From Opitutaceae bacterium EW11 (lineage in GTDB: Bacteria > Verrucomicrobiota > Verrucomicrobiia > Opitutales > Opitutaceae): 64,000 nt of DNA. The position numbers and the translations under genes are program-made. Below the pieces are notes generated by a model. The model worked only from the letters and a program-made list of their open reading frames with translations, was not told where the DNA came from and did no database searches. Below are positions 8,575 to 17,497 of this stretch, piece after piece (within the stretch, counting starts at the first letter, position 1; each line of letters opens with the position of its first letter). The stretch spans positions 408,654 to 472,653 of the forward strand of contig QAYY01000011.1 of NCBI GenBank assembly GCA_003054665.1, given 5' to 3'.

Positions 8575-11500
8575 CTAGAAACCGATGCTGGTCGTGAAGC
8601 GCCAGGTGAGGCCGGGGGCGTAGATGTAGCCGTACTGCTTCCGGTCGTTGAGCAGGTTGTCGATGTTCAACGCGAAACGCGTCGAATACCGGCTCTTGAA
8701 CAGCTTCGTCTCGTAGTCGAGGACCATGTTCACGGTGGTCCTCGCCTTGGTATAGAGCTGGTCGGCTTTCACGGTCAGGGTGTCCGGATCGAGTTCACCG
8801 GACACGGTGCCGTCGACCGAGACGGAGGCGTCGTAGAGGCGCTTGCTTTCCCACTGGCCGCCCACACCGATGCCGAAACCCCGGAGGGGGGAATCGCCTC
8901 GGAAGTTGTATTTGGACCAGAACGTCACGGTGTCCTTCGGCGAGTCGTCGAGCGCGAGGCCGTAATCGAACGGTGGCACCTTGAAGGTCGTCGTGTCGTT
9001 GGGGTCTCCATACGCCTGTTCGCGGCTGTAATAATACGTGCCCCAGGTGCCGCCGGGCGCGGCCCAGAGTCCGTACTTGGCGTTGCCGGTCGGATCGTTG
9101 ACGGGGGCGTACCGCAGATTCGCGGTGGTGTTTTTGTTCACGAGGTGCGCCCAGCCGGCGACCACCTGCAGGTTATCCGTCACCTGCATATTGAGCTGCA
9201 CTTCGAAACCCTTGCTTTCGTCGGTGAACGGCACGCGGGCGGAGTTCATTCCGAGGATCGAGTTCATCGTGCCCGTGTGGCTGCCGTCGTCCTTGGCGTT
9301 TGGATCGCTCCAGTACCCGGGGTAGAAGGGCAACGTGTCGCCCGCGCCCGCCCACAACCACGGAATCGGGCCGCCCCAGCCGAAAACCTGCGCGTTCGGG
9401 TTGTTCACGCCATCTCGGGCGGTGCTGGCGTTCATCTGCCAGAACATGTCGTACAACTCCTGCGCGGCGGTTTCGTTCTTGGTCTTGTCGGATACCATCA
9501 GACCGTAAGTCGACACCCAGGCCGCGTCCCAGACGTTCGTGGCGTTGGTGTTCAACGCCACTCCGGTGGGCGTGCCGGGCGCGTTGGTCGGCATCGCGGG
9601 CAGGTTCCCCGCACCGACGGTTTCCGTCCAAAGTTGGGCCAGCGTTTTGCCGAGCGGCTTTCCGCTGGCGTCGACCGCCTGTGAACTCGGCGTGGCGTAA
9701 ATGTCGGCCGCGCCGAGCGGCAGCGCATAGCCGCCCCATTTGCGAGTCGGGTCCTTCGGGACCTTCGAGAGGATGTTCGCCATCGACGGATAGATCGTCG
9801 CCCACGGCGTGTTGCTCACGAGGTCGGAGTGCGAGGCGTACCAGGCGAAGTAGGGGTTCAGCCCGCCCCAGCTGTAGAAGCCGACCGTGGTGGGTTTGTT
9901 GGGATCGTAGTTGGCGAGGTGGCCCGACAGCGCCGCCGGCACGCCGGGAGCCGGCGCCCACCAGATCGAGCGCGCGACGTTCTCGCGCTTGATTTTGAAG
10001 TAGCTCACGGACCCCGAAATCCTGCCGTTCAGGGCATCGAACTTGATGCCGATCTCGCGATTCTTTGCCGTGACCGGACCGAAGAACTGACCGGAGCCGT
10101 CGAGCGTGCCGACCGCATTGGGCAGCAGGCCGGTGGAGTAGACGCCGAAGAGCGAGAGAGACCGCGTGATCTCGAAAGAGGCGCCGTACTGCGGGCTATA
10201 TTTCGTCGGGGCGTCTTCCTGGACGCCGTAGGGATTTTCTGGATTCGCCCGGTCCGTCAGCTCGAGAGGTGCATTGGCGAGCCAGAGCCGGCGCGCGGCG
10301 CCGCGGTAGTCGACGCGGTCCCGGCGGACGCCTGCGATCAGGGTGAGGCGGTCGTGGAAAAACTGACCCTGATAGATGGCAAAGTAGCCGAGGTTCCAGG
10401 TCTTATCGAGATTCCAGGTGACCGGTCCCTGGCGCACCGAGGGTGTGACGCCGTCGCCCTGGAAGGAGAACTGGAGCTTTTTCGCGGCGGTGGGGCTGGC
10501 GTAGTTCCAGACCACCGGGTCGGAGTTCTTCGGGGCGGCCCCGTCCGACTGATCCGGCGACTGGCCGAAGTTGGTGCGCTCCTGGTGGTCGAAGTCGTAC
10601 TGCAGACCCACGAGGAAATTGTGGCGGCCGAAAAAGCCGTTGAACTTGTAGTTCAGGTCGACGCGCCCCTGCCAGCGATCCTCGTCGAGGTGGTACTGCG
10701 ACCACTGGTAGTTGAGCACGGTGTATTTCGCCGGAGTGGAAGGGGTCTGACTGGTGAGCCGGGATGTGGGCGTGATGGTCGCGCCAAAGATGTCGCCGAG
10801 CCAGAAATTCGACGGCCGATTGGCAAAGACGTTGGTCCAGTTCGAACCGCCGAGCGCCACGGCGGCGGCGAGATCGTTGAGGTATTTCGTCTGCTCGGCG
10901 TTGGCTGGCGCCCGGTAGTATCTGGGCAGAGTCGCCGTGAGGGCGTTGGCGACGTTCCCGTTCGCATCGAACGGATCGAGACTGCTCAGCGTGCCGTACC
11001 AGATGTTCCGGGAGTCCTCCTTGTTTCTCGTGTAGCCGCCGGTGGCTTTGAGCCAGAGGTTGTCGGCGAGCTTTTGCTGCACGTCGAGGACGACGTTCCC
11101 GATGTCGTTTTTCCGGAACGTGTCGCCGCCGGACCACCGGAAGGTCCGCGGATCGGTCCCGGGAGGTGTATAGAAGTCGTACCTACGCGCATTCGTCTGG
11201 TAGGGGTTTCCGCTCGTCAGCACCTGGCTTCGCACGGACTGGAAACCGATGCCGTCGTCGCGCGACGTGCCGAATTCCGCGTCGAGCTTGATCAGCGTGT
11301 TGGCGAACAGCTTCGCCTGGACGACTCCGCCGATGAACGAGTGCTCGTGCTTGTAGTCGTCGGTGAAATCCCCGTTGCGCTGCAGCGCTCCGGTGAGACG
11401 GAAGCCGATGTTGGCGTTGGGGCGCTCGTAGATCGGGCCCGGAGATACGTCGATCTCCGCGCGATAGAGGTCGTGCGCGCCGACGGTCACGCCGGCGTGG

Positions 11501-12555
11501 TACAGCGGGCGCTCCGTCGGAACCTTGGGCAGATAGTTCACGACGCCGCCGAAATTGCCGATGCCGTAGAGGAGGGCGCTGGGCCCGCGCAGGACCTCGA
11601 CGCGCTCGATGTTGATCGCGTCCGTGGCGGACTGCCGCAGGAGTCCGTCGCGCAGAGTCCGGTCGGTGACGAAGCCGCGTATCTTCACCGTGGAATTGCT
11701 CGAACTGCGCGTGGCGCCTTCCGGGTTGTTCGCCTGCGAACTGTCGGGTGTATCCATGGAAGTGAGCGAAGCCGACAGGGGGCTGTCGTACTGCGACTGG
11801 AGCACCACGCCCGGCGAGTAGCGCAACGCCTCGCGGAGGTTCAGCGCACCGGTGTCGCGGATAAAGTCGCCGGTGATGACTTCCAGCGAGAGCGGCAGGT
11901 CCTTGATCTTCGTGTCGAGGCGGGTGCCGGAGACGGAGTTGGTGGCCCGGTAGCCTTTGTCCTGGGTCGTGCTGACGGTGAAAGGCGAGAGCACGACCGT
12001 TTCTTCGTCCGGCGTGTTGGCGCGGTCGGTGGCTTGTCCGTAGCTGGCGAGGGGAGCGAAAAGCGCAGCCATTGCGCGCAGGAGCCCGGAGGGCTTCGAG
12101 GAGGTCATCGCGTCACGAGGGTTTTGGGGTTGATCACTTGGTTTTCGTGCAACCTCCTCGCGGGGCGCCGGTGAGGGACGGCGTGTCACGGTGAACCCTC
12201 CAGTGGCTTCGTCCCAGTGGGCGATCAGAGGCGTGTCGAGGAGCATGCGTTCGACCGCCTCGCGCGGCGTGTAGTCGCCGGCGAGCGCGTTCGTCTGCGC
12301 GCCTCTCACTTTGTCCATCATGAACACGACCGGGCGGCCCGAGATGTCGGCAAATTGCCGGAGTCTCACGGCCGCATCCCCGCGGGGAAGGTCGTAGACC
12401 TGCTTCGCCTCCGAGTCGCCTGCGGCCGGCATCTCCTTCGCGATCGCGCAGAAGACTGCGGCGGATACGGCGGGAAGTATGGCAGAGCGGGCGCACAGGA
12501 GGACGAGCAGTGTCACCCGTGTAACGCAGCGGCGGACAAAACGGTCTATGCCCAT
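8575..12555 (-). CDS. TonB-dependent outer-membrane receptor with N-terminal STN domain
   Basis: About 1326 residues from ATG 12555 (MGIDRFVRRCVTRVTLL); an upstream in-frame start at 12654 would overlap the fecR gene. The order is signal peptide, STN domain (about residues 50-125, VYDLPRGDAAVRLRQFADIS and GDYTPREAVERML), a linker, then plug and 22-strand barrel. The barrel ends in a C-terminal Phe (TTSIGF). Plug motifs are RLDTKIKDLPLSLEVIT and IERVEVLRGPSALLYGIGN. The STN domain signals substrate loading to the FecR/ECF pair encoded just upstream. After the STN domain, a second signal-peptide-like segment begins at MTSSKPSGLLRAMAALFAP (ATG 12106-12108), immediately followed by the VVLSPFTVS start typical of these receptors. 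The substrate is unknown. sigma-fecR-receptor is the standard cell-surface signalling order. Confidence 0.92.
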   Translation of the reverse strand: MGIDRFVRRCVTRVTLLVLLCARSAILPAVSAAVFCAIAKEMPAAGDSEAKQVYDLPRGDAAVRLRQFADISGRPVVFMMDKVRGAQTNALAGDYTPREAVERMLLDTPLIAHWDEATGGFTVTRRPSPAPREEVARKPSDQPQNPRDAMTSSKPSGLLRAMAALFAPLASYGQATDRANTPDEETVVLSPFTVSTTQDKGYRATNSVSGTRLDTKIKDLPLSLEVITGDFIRDTGALNLREALRYSPGVVLQSQYDSPLSASLTSMDTPDSSQANNPEGATRSSSNSTVKIRGFVTDRTLRDGLLRQSATDAINIERVEVLRGPSALLYGIGNFGGVVNYLPKVPTERPLYHAGVTVGAHDLYRAEIDVSPGPIYERPNANIGFRLTGALQRNGDFTDDYKHEHSFIGGVVQAKLFANTLIKLDAEFGTSRDDGIGFQSVRSQVLTSGNPYQTNARRYDFYTPPGTDPRTFRWSGGDTFRKNDIGNVVLDVQQKLADNLWLKATGGYTRNKEDSRNIWYGTLSSLDPFDANGNVANALTATLPRYYRAPANAEQTKYLNDLAAAVALGGSNWTNVFANRPSNFWLGDIFGATITPTSRLTSQTPSTPAKYTVLNYQWSQYHLDEDRWQGRVDLNYKFNGFFGRHNFLVGLQYDFDHQERTNFGQSPDQSDGAAPKNSDPVVWNYASPTAAKKLQFSFQGDGVTPSVRQGPVTWNLDKTWNLGYFAIYQGQFFHDRLTLIAGVRRDRVDYRGAARRLWLANAPLELTDRANPENPYGVQEDAPTKYSPQYGASFEITRSLSLFGVYSTGLLPNAVGTLDGSGQFFGPVTAKNREIGIKFDALNGRISGSVSYFKIKRENVARSIWWAPAPGVPAALSGHLANYDPNKPTTVGFYSWGGLNPYFAWYASHSDLVSNTPWATIYPSMANILSKVPKDPTRKWGGYALPLGAADIYATPSSQAVDASGKPLGKTLAQLWTETVGAGNLPAMPTNAPGTPTGVALNTNATNVWDAAWVSTYGLMVSDKTKNETAAQELYDMFWQMNASTARDGVNNPNAQVFGWGGPIPWLWAGAGDTLPFYPGYWSDPNAKDDGSHTGTMNSILGMNSARVPFTDESKGFEVQLNMQVTDNLQVVAGWAHLVNKNTTANLRYAPVNDPTGNAKYGLWAAPGGTWGTYYYSREQAYGDPNDTTTFKVPPFDYGLALDDSPKDTVTFWSKYNFRGDSPLRGFGIGVGGQWESKRLYDASVSVDGTVSGELDPDTLTVKADQLYTKARTTVNMVLDYETKLFKSRYSTRFALNIDNLLNDRKQYGYIYAPGLTWRFTTSIGF

Positions 12556-12592
12556 CGCGGAAAATCGGCGCGGGCCGGACGCGACGTGCGGC

Positions 12593-13624
12593 TCAACGCG
12601 CACGTCGCAGGGCAATCCGACCCGCCTGGGTGCGGTCGGCGACGACGTCGCCATCCTGCTCCAGCAGGCGCACGAACGCTTCGACCTGATCGAGGGCGAT
12701 CATCCCTCCGATTTTCCGTTCGCCCAAGTCCGCGTCCTCAAGCAGGAGTTGCGTCACGTTGCGCCGGTTGAAACGCGCGATCACGTCGCGTAGAGGCACG
12801 TCGGTGAAACTCGTCATCGGATTCTGCCACGTGAGCAGCGCCGAGATGGAGCCCGCGTCGATCTGCTCGATCTTCGGCGCGGCGGCGACGGCGTTCAGGA
12901 CAATCTGGGCCACCTCCCCCGAACGCAGGAGCGGCGGAGTCTCCCTGGCGCTCGGCGCGGCGTTCGACAGCGCACGACTCAGCTGCACCTTGCCTTCGAC
13001 CACCACGACCTTGACCGCCTCCTTGGCGAGACGCACGTCGAAGGCCGTGCCGACGGCGCGAACCGAAACGTCTCCCGCCGTCACGATGAACGGCCGGTTC
13101 GGGTTGTGCGAAACCTGGAAGTGCGCCTCGCCCTTCTGCAGCGTGATGCGGCGCTCGCTGGCGGTGAACTTCACCTTCACCTCGCTGCCGGTGTTGAGGT
13201 CCAACACGGACCCGTCAGAAAGCGCCAGCGTCCGCTGCGCAGTCGCATCCGCCGTGTAGTGCTCTTCTGGATGTCCGGAGGATCGCAGGCTCCACCACGA
13301 AACGAAAGCCAGGGCCAACACCGCCGCCGCGGCCAAGCCGATGACGGGGAAACGGAGGAGGGGACGGTTCGCGGCCGAATCCGTCTTTCCGGCGGCGCCC
13401 CCGAGGCGTTCTTCGAGCGGCGCGCGCACCGTGGGGAGGTCGTTCAACAATTCGAGAGTGCGCTCGATGCGTGTCACGGCCTCGGCGTGGCGTGGATCGC
13501 TCGCGCACCAGGCGGCGAACTCGCGTTTTCTTTCCGGCGTGAAACCGGCTTCGCGCTCGAAGAGCCATTCGGCGGCCGCGCCGTCGAGTTCGTTCTCGTC
13601 CGGGATTGCCTCATTCGCGCTCAT
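12593..13624 (-). CDS. FecR-family anti-sigma factor
   Basis: A 343-residue inner-membrane regulator. The start is ATG 13624 (MSANEAIPDENEL), which overlaps the stop of the sigma gene (ATGA at 13621-13624). An N-terminal cytosolic anti-sigma region carries the conserved EWLFEREAGFT and FAAWCASDPRHAEA motifs. One transmembrane helix follows at about residues 92-112 (VIGLAAAAVLALAFVSWW). Next come the periplasmic FecR domain (RTLALSDGSVLDLNTGSEV, VRAVGTAFDVR) and a C-terminal STN-like lobe (FTDVPLRDVIARFNRRN). It should hold the ECF sigma factor inactive until the receptor's STN domain contacts it. It lies 37 bases before the receptor gene. Confidence 0.92.
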   Translation of the reverse strand: MSANEAIPDENELDGAAAEWLFEREAGFTPERKREFAAWCASDPRHAEAVTRIERTLELLNDLPTVRAPLEERLGGAAGKTDSAANRPLLRFPVIGLAAAAVLALAFVSWWSLRSSGHPEEHYTADATAQRTLALSDGSVLDLNTGSEVKVKFTASERRITLQKGEAHFQVSHNPNRPFIVTAGDVSVRAVGTAFDVRLAKEAVKVVVVEGKVQLSRALSNAAPSARETPPLLRSGEVAQIVLNAVAAAPKIEQIDAGSISALLTWQNPMTSFTDVPLRDVIARFNRRNVTQLLLEDADLGERKIGGMIALDQVEAFVRLLEQDGDVVADRTQAGRIALRRAR

Positions 13625-14190
13625 GACTGGGAACTCCCTTCCGAAACCGCCGGCCGCGTTGCGACCTGCAGCAGGCCCTGCGTGCGGAAGAACGCCGCGC
13701 AATCCTTCGTGCCCTTGATGATGTGGAGCTTGACGGTGTTGGGGGATATCCCGAGCCGCTCGGCGATTTCCTTGTACGACAGCCCTTCGAGATGCCTGAG
13801 CACGATGACTTCGCGGCAGCGGTCGGGCAGGGCGGCGATGGCCTCGATCAACACGGCCTCGCGTTGCTTCCGGTCAAGCGCCTCGGCCACTCCGGGGCTT
13901 TCTTCCAGAACGGGCTCCTCGGTGACTTCGGAAATGCGTTCGTGCGCGACCGTCTGCTGCCGGCGCAGCATGTCGATCGCGACGTTGCGGGCGATGGTGA
14001 AGAGGAAGGCCTTGGCGCTCGAGAGCGGCCGACCCGAACCGGTTCTGAGGAGGCGCGCGTAGGCCTCCTGCACGATGTCGTCGTGGTCGGGGAGGGACGG
14101 GAAGCGTTTTTGCAGGTAGCCTCTCAACAGAGGTTCATGCGGCCGCACCTGCTCCACCAACCACTGGGAGTATTCTGGCGATGAAGGCAT
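13621..14190 (-). CDS. ECF RNA polymerase sigma factor (FecI-like)
   Basis: A 189-residue sigma-70-family ECF factor, start ATG 14190 (MPSSPEYSQWL). Region 2 is clear (DHDDIVQEAYARLL, SAKAFLFTIARNVAIDMLRR), as is region 4 (ALPDRCREVIVLRHLEGLSYKEIAERLGISPNTV, split here only by its natural linker). It is the first gene of the sigma-fecR-receptor operon and overlaps fecR by four bases. By family precedent it directs transcription of the receptor operon once released by FecR. No Shine-Dalgarno sequence is evident. Confidence 0.93.
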   Translation of the reverse strand: MPSSPEYSQWLVEQVRPHEPLLRGYLQKRFPSLPDHDDIVQEAYARLLRTGSGRPLSSAKAFLFTIARNVAIDMLRRQQTVAHERISEVTEEPVLEESPGVAEALDRKQREAVLIEAIAALPDRCREVIVLRHLEGLSYKEIAERLGISPNTVKLHIIKGTKDCAAFFRTQGLLQVATRPAVSEGSSQS

Positions 14191-14423
14191 TTGGGGGTAA
14201 TGCTTTTGCCGGGACGGGGTACCGCGTGACTGTGCCCCGGAAGATCCGGAGCGCAACTGGCGAACTCAGCGAGTTCGCGGTTTTTTTCCGCCTCCGGACT
14301 AGTCCATAACCGCGGCCAGCGCGTTTCATACTGATGCCGTTCTCCGCATGCCGGATCGGCGACACGCACCTGCAGCGCGTCGCCGCGATTTTCGAGAAAT
14401 TCCGAGGGCTCGTTCGTTTCTAG

Positions 14424-15152
14424 ATGAGGCGACCCGGATTTCGCGGGCACCTCGCGTATTGGAAAAACGCATTCAAGATGCCACGGAGTTCGAGAGAAGC
14501 AGGCGTGTCGGTCGCGGAGTACCTGGCGGATCGGGAGGGTCTCACCGGCGCCGCACGGGCCGCCTATTTGCGGCTGCTGCACGAGGTGTTCGGGTTCCGC
14601 TCCGTCCAGCGGGGACGCATCGGAGTCTTCCTGGGGATTTTCATGGCCGTGGTGGCCGGCGTGGGTATCGGCGTCGAACTCGCGACGGGTGCGGGCTCTC
14701 GCGCCTGCTGGCACTGGCTCGCGATGGGCGCAGCGGGCTCGGCGCTGGCGATCGAGACGGCGCGTGCGCGCAGGGACGAACGCAGCGCGGAGCGGGAATT
14801 CGAGTGGCGCGCGTACTGTCTGGTGGTTCGCCCGCTGATCCTTCGGGACCGGCCTGGACTGTTGGACCGAAATCATGCGGCGGATCGAGGTCCGGACGAC
14901 ACCGGTGCCGGCGAACACCGGCTGTCGGTCGAGGCCGTCCTGCGAAACCGGGGCGTCGATCTCTGGGCGCCTGCGGGCATCGGCTGGGCTTGTGGTTCCC
15001 TGGCTGGGCTGATCTGGAGGTTCGCCGCAGGCCCGCAGCCTTGGTTTCTCGCGTTGCCTGTCGGAGCTGCAGTCGCAGGAACCGCGGCCTGGAGCGTTTT
15101 CAGGTCGTCGGTCTTTCGGCGCCTCCACCGGCTGGCGCGGGACGACGGGTAG
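14424..15152 (+). CDS. Hypothetical membrane protein
   Basis: A 242-residue protein of unknown family. The N-terminal part is soluble (MPRSSREAGVSVAEYLADR, alternative start ATG 14478). Two hydrophobic helices follow (IGVFLGIFMAVVAGVGIGVEL and CWHWLAMGAAGSALAIET), then a charged helical segment and a second hydrophobic pair near the C-terminus (WACGSLAGLIWRF and FLALPVGAAVAGTAAW). Arrangement and codon-position GC look like a real gene, although a different frame is also open across it. It lies between the divergent sigma operon and the ars operon and has no obvious partner. Confidence 0.55.
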   Translation: MRRPGFRGHLAYWKNAFKMPRSSREAGVSVAEYLADREGLTGAARAAYLRLLHEVFGFRSVQRGRIGVFLGIFMAVVAGVGIGVELATGAGSRACWHWLAMGAAGSALAIETARARRDERSAEREFEWRAYCLVVRPLILRDRPGLLDRNHAADRGPDDTGAGEHRLSVEAVLRNRGVDLWAPAGIGWACGSLAGLIWRFAAGPQPWFLALPVGAAVAGTAAWSVFRSSVFRRLHRLARDDG

Positions 15153-15225
15153 GGAAAACGCAAGAGCGCGGGTCGGAGACGCGAACGGTCCGGAGCCGGG
15201 AAGGACGCCGGCACGCAATTGTCAC

Positions 15226-15251
15226 AATATTCCGCTTGCGGCATATGCCGC
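15226..15251. promoter_or_regulatory. Candidate ArsR operator
   Basis: AATATTCCGC-TT-GCGGCATATG is an imperfect inverted repeat (8 of 10 positions pair) centred 36 bases upstream of the arsR start. Its right arm is also part of a perfect 14-base palindrome, GCGGCATATGCCGC (15238-15251). Position and ATAT...ATAT spacing fit ArsR/SmtB-type operators. Confidence 0.5.
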
Positions 15252-15271
15252 GCCAGGAATGTAGTGGGCGC

Positions 15272-15739
15272 ATGGACTTGGTGGCGATCTACGAATGCCT
15301 GTGCGATCGGACGCGGCTGCGCATCCTGCACCTGCTGCTGGGCGGGCCCCTGTGCGTCTGCCATTTCCAGGAGATTCTGGGAGAACCTCAGGTGAAGATT
15401 TCGAAGCACCTCGGGTACCTGAAGCGAAACGGCCTGGTGGCGGCGGAGCGCTGCGGACAGTGGATGATCTACCGGTTGCCGGAAACGCGGCCGGCACCGC
15501 TGGAGGCCAACCTCGCCTGTCTGCAGGACTGCGTGCGCGAAGAGACGGTCTTTCGGAGCGATGCGGCGCGGCTTCGGAAGATCCGGGCGAAGTTCGGCCC
15601 GGACGTTCCGGTTTGCGTGCGGGAGCTGGGAGGAGTCTGCGACGGCGCGGCTCAAACCCGCGGAACTCGGCGCAGGAAAGCGACGGCGGCGGGTCGAGGC
15701 CGCCCCGGCCGGTCCTTCGCCTCGGAGAACCTTCGCTGA
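15272..15739 (+). CDS. arsR: ArsR-family arsenic-responsive repressor
   Basis: A 155-residue winged-helix repressor, start ATG 15272 (MDLVAIYECLCDRTRLRIL) with an AGGA element upstream; an earlier ATG at 15245 falls inside the probable operator. The metalloid-binding pair lies at Cys28 and Cys30 (PLCVCHFQEIL) on the DNA-binding helix, as in classical ArsR. The recognition region is QVKISKHLGYLKRNGLV. The C-terminal tail carries two further Cys (VCVRELGGVC) and a basic end. It should repress the downstream ACR3 pump and arsenate reductase genes and release DNA on binding As(III) or Sb(III). The ACR3 gene starts 15 bases later. Confidence 0.92.
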   Translation: MDLVAIYECLCDRTRLRILHLLLGGPLCVCHFQEILGEPQVKISKHLGYLKRNGLVAAERCGQWMIYRLPETRPAPLEANLACLQDCVREETVFRSDAARLRKIRAKFGPDVPVCVRELGGVCDGAAQTRGTRRRKATAAGRGRPGRSFASENLR

Positions 15740-15754
15740 CGAAGCCAAACGATC

Positions 15755-16861
15755 ATGAGTGAGCAAACGATGGAGTCCGCATCTGTTCCCGCCGCGCCGG
15801 CAAAGCCGAAGCGGCTGAATTTCTTCGAGCGCTATCTGTCGCTCTGGGTGCTGAGCTGTATGGTGGTGGGAGTCGCCGCGGGGAAACTTCTGCCCGAGGC
15901 CGTCAACGCTCTCAGCCGGGTCGAATTCGGAAGCGGTTCCCAGGTCAACGTGCCGATCGCGATCCTGATCTGGCTGATGATCTACCCGATGATGCTGAAG
16001 ATCGATTTCGGCTCGCTGGTGGGCGTGACGAAGAGGCCGAAGGGGCTGCTCGTGACGCTCTTCGTCAACTGGCTGGTGAAGCCGTTCAGCATGGCGTTCT
16101 TCGCCTGGCTGTTCTTCCAGCACGTGTTTTCCGCCTGGGTCGATCCGTCGGCGGCGAGCAATTACACGGCCGGACTGATCATCCTCGCGGCGGCGCCCTG
16201 CACGGCGATGGTCTTTGTCTGGAGCTATCTCACCGACGGCGATCCGGCGTACACGCTCGTGCAGGTGGCGGTGAACGACTTGATCATGCTCGTGGCCTTT
16301 GCGCCGATCGTGATGTTCCTCTGCGGCGTGGCCAACGTCGTGGTGCCGTCGAAGGTCCTGATCACGTCGGTCGTAGTCTTTATCGTGATACCGCTGGCCG
16401 CGGGATGGTTCACCCGCACGCTGCTTCTGCGGACGAAAGGGAAGACGTGGTTCGAGAGCCGATTCCTCCCGCGTTTCCACCCGGTGACGGTGCTCGCGCT
16501 GCTGGCGACGCTCGTGCTGATTTTTGCCTTCCAGGCGGAGAATCTCACCAGCCGCTGGTTCGCGGTTCTCCTCCTGGCGGTGCCGATCCTGGTCCAGGTC
16601 TATTTCAACTCGACGCTGGCCTACCTGCTCATGCGGTTTTTCAAGGTGCCGCACGACGTCGCGTCTCCCGGTTCGCTGATCGGCGCGAGCAACTTCTTCG
16701 AGCTGGCGGTCGCGGTGGCGATCACGCTTTTCGGTCCCGGCTCGGGGGCCGCGCTGGCGTGCGTCGTCGGCGTGCTCGTCGAGGTGCCGGTCATGCTTTC
16801 CGTCTGCAAAGTCTGCAACGCCTCGCGCTCCTGGTACGACCGTGCCGTCGCCGCCCACTGA
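15755..16861 (+). CDS. acr3: ACR3-type arsenite efflux transporter
   Basis: A 368-residue inner-membrane carrier with ten predicted hydrophobic helices. ACR3 hallmarks are [18 protein letters not shown] in helix 2 and the functional Cys in [15 protein letters not shown] (Cys149), plus [11 protein letters not shown] and a late [17 protein letters not shown]. It exports arsenite, powered by the proton gradient. It lies between arsR and arsC in one operon, 15 and 5 bases from its neighbours. Some annotations call this family ArsB, although it is unrelated to the E. coli ArsB fold. The C-terminus retains [12 protein letters not shown], common in this group. Confidence 0.95.
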   Translation: MSEQTMESASVPAAPAKPKRLNFFERYLSLWVLSCMVVGVAAGKLLPEAVNALSRVEFGSGSQVNVPIAILIWLMIYPMMLKIDFGSLVGVTKRPKGLLVTLFVNWLVKPFSMAFFAWLFFQHVFSAWVDPSAASNYTAGLIILAAAPCTAMVFVWSYLTDGDPAYTLVQVAVNDLIMLVAFAPIVMFLCGVANVVVPSKVLITSVVVFIVIPLAAGWFTRTLLLRTKGKTWFESRFLPRFHPVTVLALLATLVLIFAFQAENLTSRWFAVLLLAVPILVQVYFNSTLAYLLMRFFKVPHDVASPGSLIGASNFFELAVAVAITLFGPGSGAALACVVGVLVEVPVMLSVCKVCNASRSWYDRAVAAH

Positions 16862-16866
16862 ATCAC

Positions 16867-17301
16867 ATGAACCCCAACGTTCTCATTCTCTGCACCGGAA
16901 ACTCGTGCCGGAGTCACATGGCGGAAGGCGTCCTGCGCGCCGCCGCGGGCGACCTTGTGGAGGTCCACAGCGCCGGATCCAAGCCGGCGGGTTACGTGCA
17001 CCCGAAGGCGATCCAGGTGATGAAGGAGATCGGCGTCGACCTCTCCGGCCACGTTTCGAAACACATGAACGACTTCCTCAACCGGAAGATCACCACCGTC
17101 ATCACGGTGTGCGGCAACGCCGACCAAGCTTGCCCGATGTTTCCGGGGCAGGTGAACCGCCATCACTGGGGTTTCGACGATCCGGCTCACGCCACCGGCA
17201 CGGACGAGGAGATCCTCCAGGAATTTCGCCGAGTTCGGGACCAGATCCGCCTTGTGTTCCAGGCCTACGCGGCGGGATTGAAAGAGGGCAGATCGCTGTA
17301 G
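16867..17301 (+). CDS. arsC: Thioredoxin-coupled arsenate reductase (low-MW phosphatase fold)
   Basis: A 144-residue enzyme that reduces arsenate to arsenite for export by ACR3. The start is ATG 16867, five bases after the acr3 stop. The phosphate-binding loop Cys9-X5-Arg15 ([14 protein letters not shown]) is intact. The redox relay cysteines are Cys82 and Cys89 ([10 protein letters not shown]), at the same positions as in the S. aureus pI258 enzyme, so it should use thioredoxin and not glutaredoxin. The segment [16 protein letters not shown] is also typical of the family. It is the last gene of the arsR-acr3-arsC operon. Confidence 0.95.
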   Translation: MNPNVLILCTGNSCRSHMAEGVLRAAAGDLVEVHSAGSKPAGYVHPKAIQVMKEIGVDLSGHVSKHMNDFLNRKITTVITVCGNADQACPMFPGQVNRHHWGFDDPAHATGTDEEILQEFRRVRDQIRLVFQAYAAGLKEGRSL

Positions 17302-17306
17302 CAGGA

Positions 17307-17332
17307 GGCGCTCGGGGACCCGCGAGAGCGCC
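17307..17332 (+). terminator. Hairpin after the ars operon
   Basis: GGCGCTC and GAGCGCC form a 7-base stem with a 12-base loop, starting 5 bases after the arsC stop. There is no T-tract, so this is only a possible Rho-independent element. Confidence 0.3.
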
Positions 17333-17497
17333 GCCGGCGCATCGGATATCCGGCTGCGTTTTCTTTCGTCGAATCGTCGCTTGACGGTGGGTCTGCACCG
17401 CATGATGCACAGCTTCTCTGTAGATTTTCGGAAATTGTGATCGCTGAAAGCGGGCGGTCGTATAGGGTGCGTTTGCTCCCTCTAGCTGCCGCCTGCC

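Noticed and set aside
9829-12174. 781-codon plus-strand open frame
   Set aside because: It is antisense to the TonB receptor. Its Val/Gly/Arg/Glu composition is typical of a complementary frame in high-GC DNA, and it has no domain.
14873-16858. 661-codon minus-strand open frame, His/Arg-rich
   Set aside because: It is antisense to arsR and acr3, both of which have diagnostic motifs.
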